Of a stretch of DNA of 64,000 nt, positions 26,787-36,868 are shown one piece after another. The notes beneath the pieces are model-generated. The model did no database searches. It was not told the origin of the DNA and saw nothing but the letters and a program-made list of their open reading frames with translations. The stretch spans positions 3,501,534-3,565,533 of the forward strand of contig OX595986.1 of NCBI GenBank assembly GCA_951394045.1, in the 5' to 3' direction. A program made the position numbers and the translations under genes. This DNA is from Nitzschia sp. DOCU1. Taxonomy: Eukaryota; Bacillariophyta; Bacillariophyceae; Bacillariales; Bacillariaceae. The number at the start of each line of letters is the position of its first letter. Position 1 is the first letter of the stretch.

Positions 26787-28046
26787 ATGAAGCTTTCCTT
26801 CGCCATTCTTGCCATTACGGCCGCTGTGGCTTCGGCCAACCCCTTTGCTCCTGCCAAGAGCGCCAACACGGGCAAGAGTGCCTACGTCAACAAGTTGTTA
26901 CAGGGGGCTCGAGTGCTTCGTGCGCTTGAACAGAACGCTCAGGATGCCTACCAAGTTGACATTTCCTCGTACTCTGTCAAGTTCTCCAAGTGTCAGTTCA
27001 TCAAGTCGTATGATGACGATCTTGCGCAAAATGAGGAGTCGGACACCGTCCTAGCTACGAAGCGATTCGTCGTCTTCAAGCTGTGCCCCAACAACTCCTG
27101 TAGCAGCTGTAGCTATGGATACGGAGAGTACATTATCGACCTGGAAACCTACCTTGATGCTACTGTTCAGTACCAACAAACGGTCCAACAGCAAATGTGC
27201 AATGCCTGCGCTGAGTGCGGAAACTGGAACGACCAGCCGCAAGATGATGCTGCCGCCCAGGACGGCAATGCCAACCGCAAGCTCCAACAGTACTACAATG
27301 TCGACTGCAACTCGTGCTACGATGAGTGCATGAAGATTGAGAACATGCAAAGCAACGGCTACATTGATGCCACCAACTTCTTGGAATGTCAAATGATCTA
27401 TGATCCAGAGGATGATGGCAAGGCTGCCCTGTACGCTGGACCCACGTGCGCCAGCCAAGGGGCCAAGATCAAGATTGGTGTCTTTACGGATGAGAACTGC
27501 AACAACATTGATTACTCCAAGGATGTTGACGACTACCTTATGGATGGCAATGGCTACGCCATGAAGCTGTCCCATGCGCTCTTGAAGACGGTTTACGCAT
27601 CGGATTCTTGCGTCTCGTGCGTTGATCAGCAACAGGACAACAACAACCAGAACCAAGACGCCAACCAGAATCAACAAGCACAGGTTCTTGAGATGTGCAG
27701 TACCCTCTACGAAGCTGCCGCCAAGTGCGAGACGAGCCACGGATTCGACAATGGATACTCTGCCTACAATGGTTATGAGAACCAAGCCGCCAACGAAGCA
27801 GTTGTCTGCGACTTTATTGACTCCATCGGTGCTGGGAGCTATGACGAAACTGGAGAAATCGTTGTGAATGGAGCAAGCGGCTCGTACGGCGGAGGCAAGA
27901 AGACTACCTCTGGACAAAAGTTTGCCCTCACTTTCTTCATTCTCGGAACTGCTGGACTTGCGATGTATGCCGGTATGCTTCACTCGAAGCTCACCAGGGG
28001 ATCTACCGAAGGACTTACTGGCTCTGCTGGTGGAGCCATGGCATAA
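26787..28046 (+). CDS. Silicanin-like type I membrane protein, Cys/Asn/Gln-rich
   Basis: 419 residues from the ATG at 26787, which begins a clean signal peptide (MKLSFAILAITAAVASA|NPF); the open frame upstream lacks this. RXL-type sites RVL/RAL lie at residues 42-47 and ANRKLQQ later. The lumenal region is Cys-rich (CPNNSCSSCSYG, CNACAECGNW, CNSCYDECMK, CVSCVDQQ) with a strong Asn/Gln tract (QQDNNNQNQDANQNQQ). One membrane helix (FALTFFILGTAGLAMYAGML) is followed by a short tail ending in GGAMA. It is the paralogue of the divergent gene at 24410-25609. A role in frustule or cell-surface membranes is inferred from the silicanin-like layout. Confidence 0.75.
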   Translation: MKLSFAILAITAAVASANPFAPAKSANTGKSAYVNKLLQGARVLRALEQNAQDAYQVDISSYSVKFSKCQFIKSYDDDLAQNEESDTVLATKRFVVFKLCPNNSCSSCSYGYGEYIIDLETYLDATVQYQQTVQQQMCNACAECGNWNDQPQDDAAAQDGNANRKLQQYYNVDCNSCYDECMKIENMQSNGYIDATNFLECQMIYDPEDDGKAALYAGPTCASQGAKIKIGVFTDENCNNIDYSKDVDDYLMDGNGYAMKLSHALLKTVYASDSCVSCVDQQQDNNNQNQDANQNQQAQVLEMCSTLYEAAAKCETSHGFDNGYSAYNGYENQAANEAVVCDFIDSIGAGSYDETGEIVVNGASGSYGGGKKTTSGQKFALTFFILGTAGLAMYAGMLHSKLTRGSTEGLTGSAGGAMA

Positions 28047-28684
28047 GCGTGAATGCTTTTCTTGTATCTATAGTACCAATGGTAACAACTATTTTTCATA
28101 GCGTTGACGTCTTACAACAAGCAATGATAAAACTGGCATGTATGTAATTGTTCACTAACCACTACCATAGAGTATCATTCGTCGTCATTATTTCAGTACA
28201 ATCTCGCGAGTAAAACCACCGCGAAGGTCGAGTCTCGACAATATCTACCTGTAGACACAAATAGCATAGTAGCTCCAAGTCCAAATATTACTACTACTAC
28301 CGTAGCTCCAAGTCCACTATTTCTGGAGGTAGTAACTTGGGTCGAAGACGATAATATAGACCCTTGCTGGAACTACGCTGTAAAATCCATTCGCCACCTG
28401 AAACGTAGTCATCCTCGTGGCAACTGATTGGCGTCGCCGACCGCAGTGAGGGTACGATAGAAAAGTGGGGGTCACATTTCTGACTACTGAGTATTCTTGC
28501 TTGGAAGCAGGCTGCAATAACATGCTTGGACTTTCGCCTCAATAATGACTACAGTTGACGACGCGGGGGCGGAACCAGCTAGAGGGCTCTGATTCATTCA
28601 ACCCCATAGTAGCATACACCAAATAGCGACTTTCCACAAGCAACCAAACGAAATTTGCTCATATACACTAGTCTAGACTGGAAA
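28047..28684. other. Convergent 3' intergenic region
   Basis: 638 bp between two stop codons. No gene is seen. It contains a 15-bp direct repeat (28269-28283 and 28302-28316) separated by an ACT triplet run. Confidence 0.4.
28269..28316. repeat. 15-bp direct repeat pair
   Basis: gtagctccaagtcca occurs at 28269-28283 and again at 28302-28316, flanking a short TAC/ACT-rich spacer. It is too short to name as a known element. Confidence 0.6.
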
Positions 28685-29459
28685 TTAGAATTTCATCAAA
28701 TGTGGCTTGTCAGCCGAAGTCAGCGTAAACTGTGCAGCAAGGTAGGCCTCCAACATGTCAGTCGCGGCCACAGCCTTCAAAAGGGCCGCATCGACCTTTT
28801 GTTGATCAGCCTTGCGTTGGTCGGTCACGACCGCTGGTTTCGGTGCATCTCCCATAAAGAATTCATCTTCTCCCTCCTTCTTTGCATCCTTGGCTCGAGA
28901 GAAGTATTCGTCAGTGATAGACGATACATCAACTCCCGAAATATCCACCTTGGTGGAGGTGGCAATTACATATGCTTGGTTCACTCGACGAAGGGGAACT
29001 CCATTGATTTTGTAGGGCCCCGAAACGAGAAGAAGACCAGATTCTAGGGCCTTCAAACAAACAACACGCTTTCCTCGGAATCGACCAGCAAGAAGAATTA
29101 CAACGGTGCCCGGCGTGATGGATTTGCGCACCCGTGGGGGCTACAATGGGAAAAAGGGAGCAACACGGGGAAACAAAAGCATGAGTTACGTGGACCACTA
29201 TAAAGAAACCTCCACATGCCGCAAACCAACACTTACGTTTTGCTTAACCTTGTAAGAAGGCTTGACAGGCTTGATGTCTTCAGCCGGGTAATAACGAGGA
29301 GTCTTAGCCTGATGTGAACGAAACACGACACTGGTTAGAAATGAATCGGTAACATTTATCGGCCTGTTGCCAAAGTTTAAAGTCGACACTACAACCAGCC
29401 ACAATATAATGTCCCGAAAGAAAAACTAAACAACGAAAATAACTCACTGCTGCTGTCAT
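28685..29459 (-). CDS. RPL6: 60S ribosomal protein eL6 (RPL6)
   Basis: Three exons: 29459-29448, 29308-29237, 29140-28685, joining in frame to 179 residues. Exon 1 encodes only MTAA. Exon 2 gives AKTPRYYPAEDIKPVKPSYK. Exon 3 starts PPRVRKSITPGTVVILLAGR and carries the eL6 core FRGKRVVCLKALESGLLLVSGP, then NGVPLRRVNQAYVIATSTKVD. The donor sites (gtgagt, gtaagt) and acceptors (catcag, ttgtag) are canonical. Short 5' exons are typical of ribosomal protein genes. The protein is a structural component of the large cytosolic subunit. Confidence 0.93.
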
Positions 29460-30249
29460 GGTCAAAGGTTGTTCAAGAATAGCAACCAGAGGAGGAGTAG
29501 GCAGTTGTTGCCTGCTTGAAAGCTGCAGTTGCCCTCTCGACAAGGCGCGAGATGGCAAGAGAGCCGCCGAGGAAGAGCGGAGGAGGATGGAAATACCCTT
29601 GTACGAGAGTTTCCGTACAAAAGCTACGTGACAATTTCAGTAAAGCGGTAGAACGGGAGATATTTCGACTTATTCGACCATCTTGAACTAGATGCATTAC
29701 TATTAATTTACCTTGGAAGCATAGAAAGGTACCATGGTACCGGAGCGTCATTTTCAAAGTTTTCATCCAACCTTCATGATTTTAGACTTTTCATAAAGTC
29801 TTGGGGGATATATCTCAGACACTGCGCGCTCTTTATCTATACAAATTCCATCCGTTGTCACGCTGGTCATCACGTGCAAACTAGTACTTTCCGCCAAATG
29901 CAACCCGGCATCCTCGGACCTTCATCTAAGTAATCGTTTTCCTGTGACATAGACTACGGAGAAACTGACGAGCCTGTCCCACGCTTCGAAAGACTTATCA
30001 CGATTCTATCCGGTGTGTAAAGCGCTGCGCGGCGCCGTAACAGCGAAAAGGACAAGACAAGAGGTCTCCTTGTTGTTGTGCGTCTCCTGTTGCCCCAGCC
30101 CCTTTGTTGTCTTTGTTGTCAGGGCATGAAACCAGGGGACTTGTGCGTGTTTTAATATTTGTTTGTAGCATATCACCGTCCCCTTGATATCGATCATTCA
30201 GTTATTCATCGTCATCATCGGAACTGTTTGTTTGTAGCAAACAGCAGAC
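29460..30249. promoter_or_regulatory. Divergent intergenic region
   Basis: 790 bp between the RPL6 start and the FAM13-repeat gene start. I see no supported gene; the minus-strand frame at 29473-29766 overlaps the RPL6 leader and has no family feature. Confidence 0.4.
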
Positions 30250-33200
30250 ATGATGGTGCTGAATGCATCATCTGGAGCAGGAACTGGAACAGACTCCGCA
30301 GCAGGCACCAGATCAATGCTCGCGAACAAAAACCAGTCAGCGACGCGGCGTCGACGGTCCAAGGGAACTATAGCTGGATTTGCATTTGGTAAAGGGGGCG
30401 ACCCGCCTAGTTCGTCAAGCAGCGCTGGGCCGGAGGTTAATGGCGAATCCGTATTAGCAGGCGGCCCTACGGATCACATCAATAGCTCGATGACCGGCAG
30501 CTCTGGGGCAGCGTCAGGGACCCAGCCTCAACACTCTGGAGACGCTAGCTCTGCCCCACCAAAGCCCTGCCATTCGGCTCGTCTAGCATTAATGTGCTGT
30601 CAAAATGCCATCAGGATGGGCGCCCGAACACAGCTAGGATTGTGCCCGCCTGGACGTGCCAGACGTGGCCTGAAGGCAGCTCTCAGGCAGAAAGCTCGTA
30701 GCAACCGAGCATCCCGAAACAGGACGGCGCAATCGCAGGCTCCTACCGACACCGGGGGCTACTTTGGCGTCGACAAAATGCTGGGGTCAGATATCCTGGA
30801 TGACTACCCTGCACAAGAAGAAGACTTTTTGGTGACTACGAACACGTTTGATGTGGAGAGCGACGAAGAAGCCAGTAGCGGAGACGATGACGAGCTCAGT
30901 GACCTGGAAGCATTGATGCAGGATGACACCCCTGCGCTATTTGATGAAAAGAAGTACGCCAATCTAAGCGAGCCGCTTTTTACCCCGATAGGTTCCGATA
31001 AGTCTCTGGCTAACTCAGCCGGTGGTATGGGTGGTGTGGCGACTGGAAAGCTTCCTTTCAATCGGCGCAAGCTGCGGTACTTTGACTCTGTCTCGGCTCC
31101 TGATAAGATGGTAGCCAGAGCATACCTGACTTCCGAGATTCGAAGGAGCAAGCAACGTGAATTAGCTCTGTTAGCAAAGCATTTGAAGCGTGCGCAAAGG
31201 AGAGAAAGGAGGCGAATAAAGCAGGAACGAGGAATCCCGCTGACAAGTGACGATCTCAGTGATCAAGACGATGATAGCAAGGACTCGGCGATTGTACCCG
31301 CAAACGTGGCTAAGTTTGAGCATGCTATGTTGCCATCCACAGCAGCGGCACTCATTCTGGAGAGTCTTTCCCTTAACCCTCTGGAAAGCATAGAGGGTAT
31401 GGCCAAGTGCTATGAAGGCATTGTAGCAGCGGGTGTTGCCCTCTTGGAATCGGAAGTTAACGATCCGACATCACCGGCATCCGAGAACGATCGACGTGCA
31501 GGGACACGAACAGAGATAATGGCGGCATTGACACCGCTCCTGATAACTTCGCTGGAACAGCCTTCCGGAGAAGTTATTCTATGCCTGGCAAGGCTACGCC
31601 GCATGTGTGGCACTCTGAGGTATCAGCGGCGGTTTGTTCAAAGAGTGGCACCGTCGCTCATTCGACCACCCAAGGGTGCGATGTGGTGTCTGAGACATCA
31701 AAATGATATGGAACCTATTCTAGCGGCCGCAGAGCTCATCTTTGACTGCGCCTCCGAAATCTTTTCAAAAGGATGGTATGACAGAGGACAGCTTCTGCTC
31801 GCTGACAGCAAGCGTGCTCAAACTTTGAATACTGCAGCAATGCAATTGAAGAACTTGAGGACAGGACCTGGTGGGGAGAATCTCACCCTTGGAAACACTC
31901 TGGGCGGCCATGGAGGGTGGCGTACCACTCGAGTACACAAGGACGGAGCGAAGGGGTCCAATGAATCGCTGGCGGAGTGGGAGGTCATTGCAGTGGACAG
32001 GCAGATTCGAGTGTCCATATCGAACATTATTTCGATGGACTGGTCCCGTGTGGTCGTACAAACTCGTGATTCTGAGATTGCACGGTCATACACCCGCTCG
32101 AGGTCGACGAGAAAGAGTGGTGGCGTCATACCATCGGCGACTGGCGAGATGAGCCCAAAGACTACAGCACAATCTCCACTCAGTCCTGCAAGACCGTCAA
32201 ATATCAAGACAGCAAGTTCGCCCCTTGCACCTCCACCACCCCCGCCAGCTGAATCGCCGTACGAGCCTGCTTTGCCTCCCAGTTCATTCGACGCTACCGA
32301 ACAGAGGCCGAAAAGCCCAGTACTGCCCGTTGGAATGCAATCGAGTCAAACTCCACCTCTGTCGCCGCCGCCACCCAACAGAACACGAGCAGAGGACATG
32401 GATTCGAGGTTGTCGGGCGAATTTTCCACCCCATCGAACTTGTTCAGTTTGAATGCACCACCCAGGTCACCTACGCCAAAGGTACACGAGGCCGAAGTCC
32501 CTCCGTTCCCTGCGTCGAGGACCTCAACGCCGGCACCTTCGTCACCGTCACCGGCAATGCGGGGTATGCAAAATCAGCAGATCAAGCAATCCATATCTGG
32601 TCCCCAAGCTTCCTCTCCAGGCCCACCACACTCGGAAAAACATGTTGCCCCGTTGTCTCCATCCTCAGTTGGAACTGGAGTGTCTACGGATAATATGCCA
32701 GCTCGCTTCATGTCATCGGTCTCCTCTGTTGGATCCTCGATGGGTGGTACGATGGGAACTCAACCCGCTCACTACCGCATGCTAACATCGACTGCCGCTG
32801 AAAGGAAGCGTACGGTTGCAGCTTGTCGGGCTTTGCGTGCACAAATCACAAGATTCGAGGAAGCTTTCATTCAGTTGCATGGAAGGCCACCGAAAGGTGC
32901 GGCGGAACGAGCACCACTCGCTACCACGTATGCACAGTATCGCGAATGGAAAAGAGCTATTCGCGCTGATGCCGCTTGTCGAATACAGGCACTGTTCCGC
33001 GGGGCTCGATCTAGATGGCACTTGCTTCGAAGCAACGATCCTCGCATTGCACGCGTCATCATGTCGAGAGCTGGTCGCCAGACATTTGCAGACGGCAAGG
33101 GCGGTCCCCAGTCTGCTGGTGAAGACAGCATGTTGAACCAGCTCAGCATTCCTGCTGAGATCGGTGAACCTGTTCGGAAAGTTAGCGAAACTGGCCAGAC

Positions 33201-33975
33201 TCCTGGTGTCGGAACGATCGGGCCGGATGGCTTCCCGATGCAGAGCACCAATACACAGGCTCTGGCTCCACAGTGGGGCAATCAAATCGTCAGGCGACGC
33301 TCTGGAGGCCCCAACGATGGATTTGGACCGTCTCCTGCACCCAGGCCGATACCATCGCCATCTGGCGGATCTTCAGTAACCTCTGTTGGGTCCGGCGAGT
33401 TTAGTAGGATGTCCTTGCCGGAGCTTCAAGCACGGAAGAGGGAACTAAAGCAACAGCTCAAACAGTACGATATGAGTTTTGCGCGACGACATGGAAGAAT
33501 GCCGGTGAAGGCAGAGAAGGAACCGATCCGTCATCTTTACGAACGTTACAACGCGCTCAAGAGTCAAATCACCCAAATGGAACAAGATGGTGGTCGATCG
33601 TTATCGAGTTCGCCTGTTGCGATTCAAGCACCGGCTGTGCTTCCGCAGAGGACAATATCCCCCGTCTCGAGCACGATGAGTGGGAGCGATGACTCCCCAT
33701 CTTCTTCCCTCCGGAAGCCCAAGGTGTCTCAACGAACTCCGCCTGGTTCCGCCGTCGTTCCCGCAGGGGCACCTTCCCAAGACCTTGCTGCTCTCAAGGC
33801 AGAAAAGCAACGTCTTCATCAGATGCTTCGCGCCTACGAGAAAGACTTTTTCAAGGAACATAAACGACAGGTCTCGAGTTTTGCGGACATTAGGCCCGTT
33901 GCTAGCAACTATCGTCGCTACAAGGAGATTAAGAAAGCGATCGCGGCGATTGTTCAACAAGGCGGAGAAAGATAG
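30250..33975 (+). CDS. Large protein with helical domain, IQ motif and three FAM13-type repeats
   Basis: 1241 residues in one exon. The N-terminus is Ser/Gly/Ala-rich with basic patches (RRRRSKG). An acidic stretch (about residues 205-230) and a helical region (about 330-520: LILESLSLNPLESIEGMAKCYEG, IMAALTPLLITSLEQ) could be an ARM/HEAT-like fold. A long Pro/Ser linker follows (PPPPPPAESP). The C-terminal third has three copies of a ~55-residue module near residues 850, 1056 and 1176: L+xxlxxxExxFxxxHGRxP...PxxxxYxxYxxxKxxI. This matches the C-terminal module of FAM13 proteins, known elsewhere in one copy beside RhoGAP domains. An IQ-like motif (CRIQALFRGARSRW) sits right after copy 1, suggesting calmodulin binding. 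No RhoGAP domain is seen. The role is unknown; cortical or cytoskeletal signalling is a guess. Confidence 0.75.
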   Translation: MMVLNASSGAGTGTDSAAGTRSMLANKNQSATRRRRSKGTIAGFAFGKGGDPPSSSSSAGPEVNGESVLAGGPTDHINSSMTGSSGAASGTQPQHSGDASSAPPKPCHSARLALMCCQNAIRMGARTQLGLCPPGRARRGLKAALRQKARSNRASRNRTAQSQAPTDTGGYFGVDKMLGSDILDDYPAQEEDFLVTTNTFDVESDEEASSGDDDELSDLEALMQDDTPALFDEKKYANLSEPLFTPIGSDKSLANSAGGMGGVATGKLPFNRRKLRYFDSVSAPDKMVARAYLTSEIRRSKQRELALLAKHLKRAQRRERRRIKQERGIPLTSDDLSDQDDDSKDSAIVPANVAKFEHAMLPSTAAALILESLSLNPLESIEGMAKCYEGIVAAGVALLESEVNDPTSPASENDRRAGTRTEIMAALTPLLITSLEQPSGEVILCLARLRRMCGTLRYQRRFVQRVAPSLIRPPKGAMWCLRHQNDMEPILAAAELIFDCASEIFSKGWYDRGQLLLADSKRAQTLNTAAMQLKNLRTGPGGENLTLGNTLGGHGGWRTTRVHKDGAKGSNESLAEWEVIAVDRQIRVSISNIISMDWSRVVVQTRDSEIARSYTRSRSTRKSGGVIPSATGEMSPKTTAQSPLSPARPSNIKTASSPLAPPPPPPAESPYEPALPPSSFDATEQRPKSPVLPVGMQSSQTPPLSPPPPNRTRAEDMDSRLSGEFSTPSNLFSLNAPPRSPTPKVHEAEVPPFPASRTSTPAPSSPSPAMRGMQNQQIKQSISGPQASSPGPPHSEKHVAPLSPSSVGTGVSTDNMPARFMSSVSSVGSSMGGTMGTQPAHYRMLTSTAAERKRTVAACRALRAQITRFEEAFIQLHGRPPKGAAERAPLATTYAQYREWKRAIRADAACRIQALFRGARSRWHLLRSNDPRIARVIMSRAGRQTFADGKGGPQSAGEDSMLNQLSIPAEIGEPVRKVSETGQTPGVGTIGPDGFPMQSTNTQALAPQWGNQIVRRRSGGPNDGFGPSPAPRPIPSPSGGSSVTSVGSGEFSRMSLPELQARKRELKQQLKQYDMSFARRHGRMPVKAEKEPIRHLYERYNALKSQITQMEQDGGRSLSSSPVAIQAPAVLPQRTISPVSSTMSGSDDSPSSSLRKPKVSQRTPPGSAVVPAGAPSQDLAALKAEKQRLHQMLRAYEKDFFKEHKRQVSSFADIRPVASNYRRYKEIKKAIAAIVQQGGER

Positions 33976-34192
33976 TTTACATTTGCGATATAAGCTAGAT
34001 GTAACTGTGTGTCTTTCATGACGAATTTCATTGGACTTCTGGCATGGCTTTGAGCAGCAAATTTCTGTCTTGAGTTGCCACTGATACAGATTATTCTGTA
34101 CACTCTAGCATAGCGATGTGTTCGGTGAACTTTGAATCGATCAAAATAAAATCAAAGAGGAGTCCAGTATTTGTCTTTCACCGGGGAAGAAT

Positions 34193-35308
34193 CTACTCAT
34201 CATGAGTTTCCCCTCGATTGTCCATTCTCGGTAGACCCTTAGGTTTGAAGATCCCAATGTTGTCGTCAAAGTTCCACCAATCTCGCTTCCCTTCGAAGTT
34301 GTACCATTTCTTGACTGCGGTCTTGAATTCACCATCATCCATTGTTTTTGAGACGCCATGAGACTGATGGTCCACCAAGAGCGGCACAGTCACGTAGTGG
34401 CCAATGTTAGTGTCCATAAAGAATTGATGTGCTGAGGTATCCGATGCCCCGTCCCATTGGCCAACTTTCTTTGCTAGCACTTGATTTGAGAAATAATTGT
34501 ACATTCTTCTCAGGCGAGGGCGAGGAATCATCCAAGCATAGGATCCATACGCCCACACCAGTTCGGCAATCGTGCTATTGATGTTGCCATTGTTTTGAAC
34601 TAGCTTCTTTCGCTCCCAGGAATATACCGCATGACATCCAAGGTAGAGCCCGCCTCCGTTTTTCGCCTCGAATTCATCCAATGCAGCATCCAGGTCGGCG
34701 GGCCAGGTTGTATTTTCAAAGGGCAAGGCATCATCTTCAAATATCATCAAATAATCAAAATCCTGGCCGGTCTGATTTGCGAAATGCAAAGCTTTGTGCA
34801 TGGCCAAAACATTGACAGTCAATAGGGCATATCCCATCAGATCGGCGTGGTTCTTAAAGGAAAACGAAGGGAATATTTGCAAATCTGGCCAAGCTCTTTT
34901 CCAGGCGTCGTAGAACACCGCTCGTCGATCGTCGGCATCGGGCATTGATGTCACTGTAGCCAAGAAACGCCGTTTCGATATCGAACTGGTGGTAATCTGA
35001 GGGGAATTCTCCATTGAATATTTTTGCATCTCCAAACTTGCGCCGTTCCCCTTAGTCTGTATTGTGGGCTTATTGTTTGCTTGGACAGTTTGACCTGCAG
35101 GAAATTGGCAAGATGACCATGATATCGACATCAAAACCGTGTAAGCAAGAAGAAACCAAACGAAAGACGGAGGTAGCCTCTTCATCGTTACGATACCACA
35201 GCAAGCTTCAGGCTCTTGAGGCTGCATTTGTCTCGACAACCATTGCAATATGATGTCGAATGGGAATCTGTGTCTCGTTTTGGGCGCTTTTGCAGAGACT
35301 GATGTCAT
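34193..35308 (-). CDS. Golgi-type glycosyltransferase-like protein
   Basis: 371 residues, a type II membrane protein. The signal anchor is at about residues 48-68 (PSFVWFLLAYTVLMSISW) after a basic tail; an in-frame ATG at 35185 would shorten the tail to a few residues. The lumenal part has RRFLATVTSMPDADDRR, then a metal-binding-type EDDA (YLMIFEDDALPF) and a VTVPLLVDHQSHGVS segment, the general layout of GT25/GT2-like nucleotide-sugar transferases. The donor and acceptor sugars cannot be told. Two Asn-X-Thr/Ser sequons are visible (NQT, NTT). It lies beside another minus-strand transferase-like gene, 0.28 kb upstream. Confidence 0.65.
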   Translation of the reverse strand: MTSVSAKAPKTRHRFPFDIILQWLSRQMQPQEPEACCGIVTMKRLPPSFVWFLLAYTVLMSISWSSCQFPAGQTVQANNKPTIQTKGNGASLEMQKYSMENSPQITTSSISKRRFLATVTSMPDADDRRAVFYDAWKRAWPDLQIFPSFSFKNHADLMGYALLTVNVLAMHKALHFANQTGQDFDYLMIFEDDALPFENTTWPADLDAALDEFEAKNGGGLYLGCHAVYSWERKKLVQNNGNINSTIAELVWAYGSYAWMIPRPRLRRMYNYFSNQVLAKKVGQWDGASDTSAHQFFMDTNIGHYVTVPLLVDHQSHGVSKTMDDGEFKTAVKKWYNFEGKRDWWNFDDNIGIFKPKGLPRMDNRGETHDE

Positions 35309-35590
35309 ATGGGATCGCGATGGATGACCCGAAAGAATGACCGCTGCGACTTAACCGATAAAACCTAATCCGACGAATCGAATGAGTCGTATGAGTTCCG
35401 TCGTGCGTGACTAGCAAAAATGCTCCTACTATTTTTAAAGCAGCTGCTACGGATTTTGCGAAGCTCAACTCGCTGTTGTATCAGTCCTATTATAGAACAA
35501 GTTGATTTCCTCGGAGCTGTCAAATCTAAGAATAGTGTATTCTGAACCATGCATCCGCCTCGCATGGATTTTGGGAAACCGATTCTCCTG

Positions 35591-36868
35591 CTAGCTGCGA
35601 CATGCTGATTGGAGGGCTCGAATAGCGGCGCTTTCCAAATCGTTCTCTCCAGTTGCAAAGGCTAGGGCGGCTGCACCCATCCCGGGGTCGGCAGGACACT
35701 TGACAGGATGCCAAATTTTGTTGGGAGGAACTTCCAAATTTGACTTGTACGTTGTCTCCAAACCCCTCTTTGCCTGCTTCGTCAACTCCCCTTCATCCCA
35801 TAACACGTTACTGGTAAAATGCTGGGCGTCCTCCCAGTCCCACCATCGGCCATAGTTTAGCATTTTTGCGACCTTGGCTATTCCTCGCAAACTGTATATC
35901 GGTTTTGCCGAAGCCTTTGTCCACACGGACCAACCTCCCATCACGTCCAATCCATGAAATTTTCTCGCTTCGCCCGAAAAAAGCTGAGCATGGGTGAAGG
36001 TTTTGTTCAACACCCCCATTCTTTTTGTCTGCTTGAACGCTGCTATGAAATTGGCCTCGTCGTGTCCCCGCAGCGAATCTCGAAAGAGCAACTCAAGCAA
36101 ATACGCGGCGAAATGGTCGCTGATCCGAAATAGGTTGTTCATGGTCCGGCTGATCATGCCTGTTTCGTTGTCCCAACAAACTTCGCCATTGACCTGACAT
36201 TCATTGACGATCCATTGTTCCCAGTACTCTTTCTTCTGCTCGAATTGGACAGAGACAAAGTCTGCCGCTCCGACGAGCAAGTCATTGCTCTCGAAGAAAT
36301 GACGCCATTTGCCCGTCCAGAAGACATCATCCTCTACAAGCCAGTAATGTGAGTACCGCTGGCTCCTGACATGCAACTCATGAATCCAGAGGATAAAATT
36401 TGCCTTTTCTGTTGGCCATTGACGAAAACCATTAATGGTTTCGTCAAAATAGCTTGATGCCAGAGGTGCTGGGACAACCTTCACCCGATCTCGATGTCGC
36501 GATTCTTGAATCCATTCGAGAAGCAAAGGATTGATTTTTTCATTCGGCTCATGAAGTAAAATAACATCATACATCGGTCCCTGTCGGTTTGAAGTTGCGT
36601 TGTTGTTGGGTGCCATGCTCTCCACCAGCGCAACGAACCGTTCACAGAGGCAGGTATCTGCGACGTTAATCGTCTTGGTCTTAAAGACGATTGCAATGCG
36701 ACTTTCTGCTATTTGTGTGGTCGACACTGACTGTTCGAGACCGAACCTTGCAGCATACGACCCAACCGTATGCTGTAGATCAAAAGACATCAATTGCACG
36801 AAGGCAACGACAGTGACAACAGCGTAGAGAGCCCGATTCCTTGAGCTTTTGTTCGACAAGAAAGGCAT
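35591..36868 (-). CDS. Golgi-type glycosyltransferase-like protein
   Basis: 425 residues from the ATG at 36868. It is a type II protein: a short basic tail (NKSSRNR), a signal anchor (ALYAVVTVVAFVQLMSF), then a lumenal domain. The metal/nucleotide-sugar motif is probably EDDVFW (HYWLVEDDVFWTGKW). Other visible blocks are YDVILLHEP near the N-terminal part of the fold and the Trp-rich GRWWDWEDAQHF. The EDD-with-aromatic layout suits a GT-A transferase or nucleotide-diphospho-sugar transferase. Family identity is uncertain. It stands tandem with the transferase-like gene at 34193-35308, though the two sequences are not obviously alike. Confidence 0.6.
   Translation of the reverse strand: MPFLSNKSSRNRALYAVVTVVAFVQLMSFDLQHTVGSYAARFGLEQSVSTTQIAESRIAIVFKTKTINVADTCLCERFVALVESMAPNNNATSNRQGPMYDVILLHEPNEKINPLLLEWIQESRHRDRVKVVPAPLASSYFDETINGFRQWPTEKANFILWIHELHVRSQRYSHYWLVEDDVFWTGKWRHFFESNDLLVGAADFVSVQFEQKKEYWEQWIVNECQVNGEVCWDNETGMISRTMNNLFRISDHFAAYLLELLFRDSLRGHDEANFIAAFKQTKRMGVLNKTFTHAQLFSGEARKFHGLDVMGGWSVWTKASAKPIYSLRGIAKVAKMLNYGRWWDWEDAQHFTSNVLWDEGELTKQAKRGLETTYKSNLEVPPNKIWHPVKCPADPGMGAAALAFATGENDLESAAIRALQSACRS

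Noticed and set aside
27051..27983. Minus-strand frame (310 codons) opposite the second silicanin-like gene
   Set aside because: Antisense shadow; hydrophobic low-complexity sequence only.
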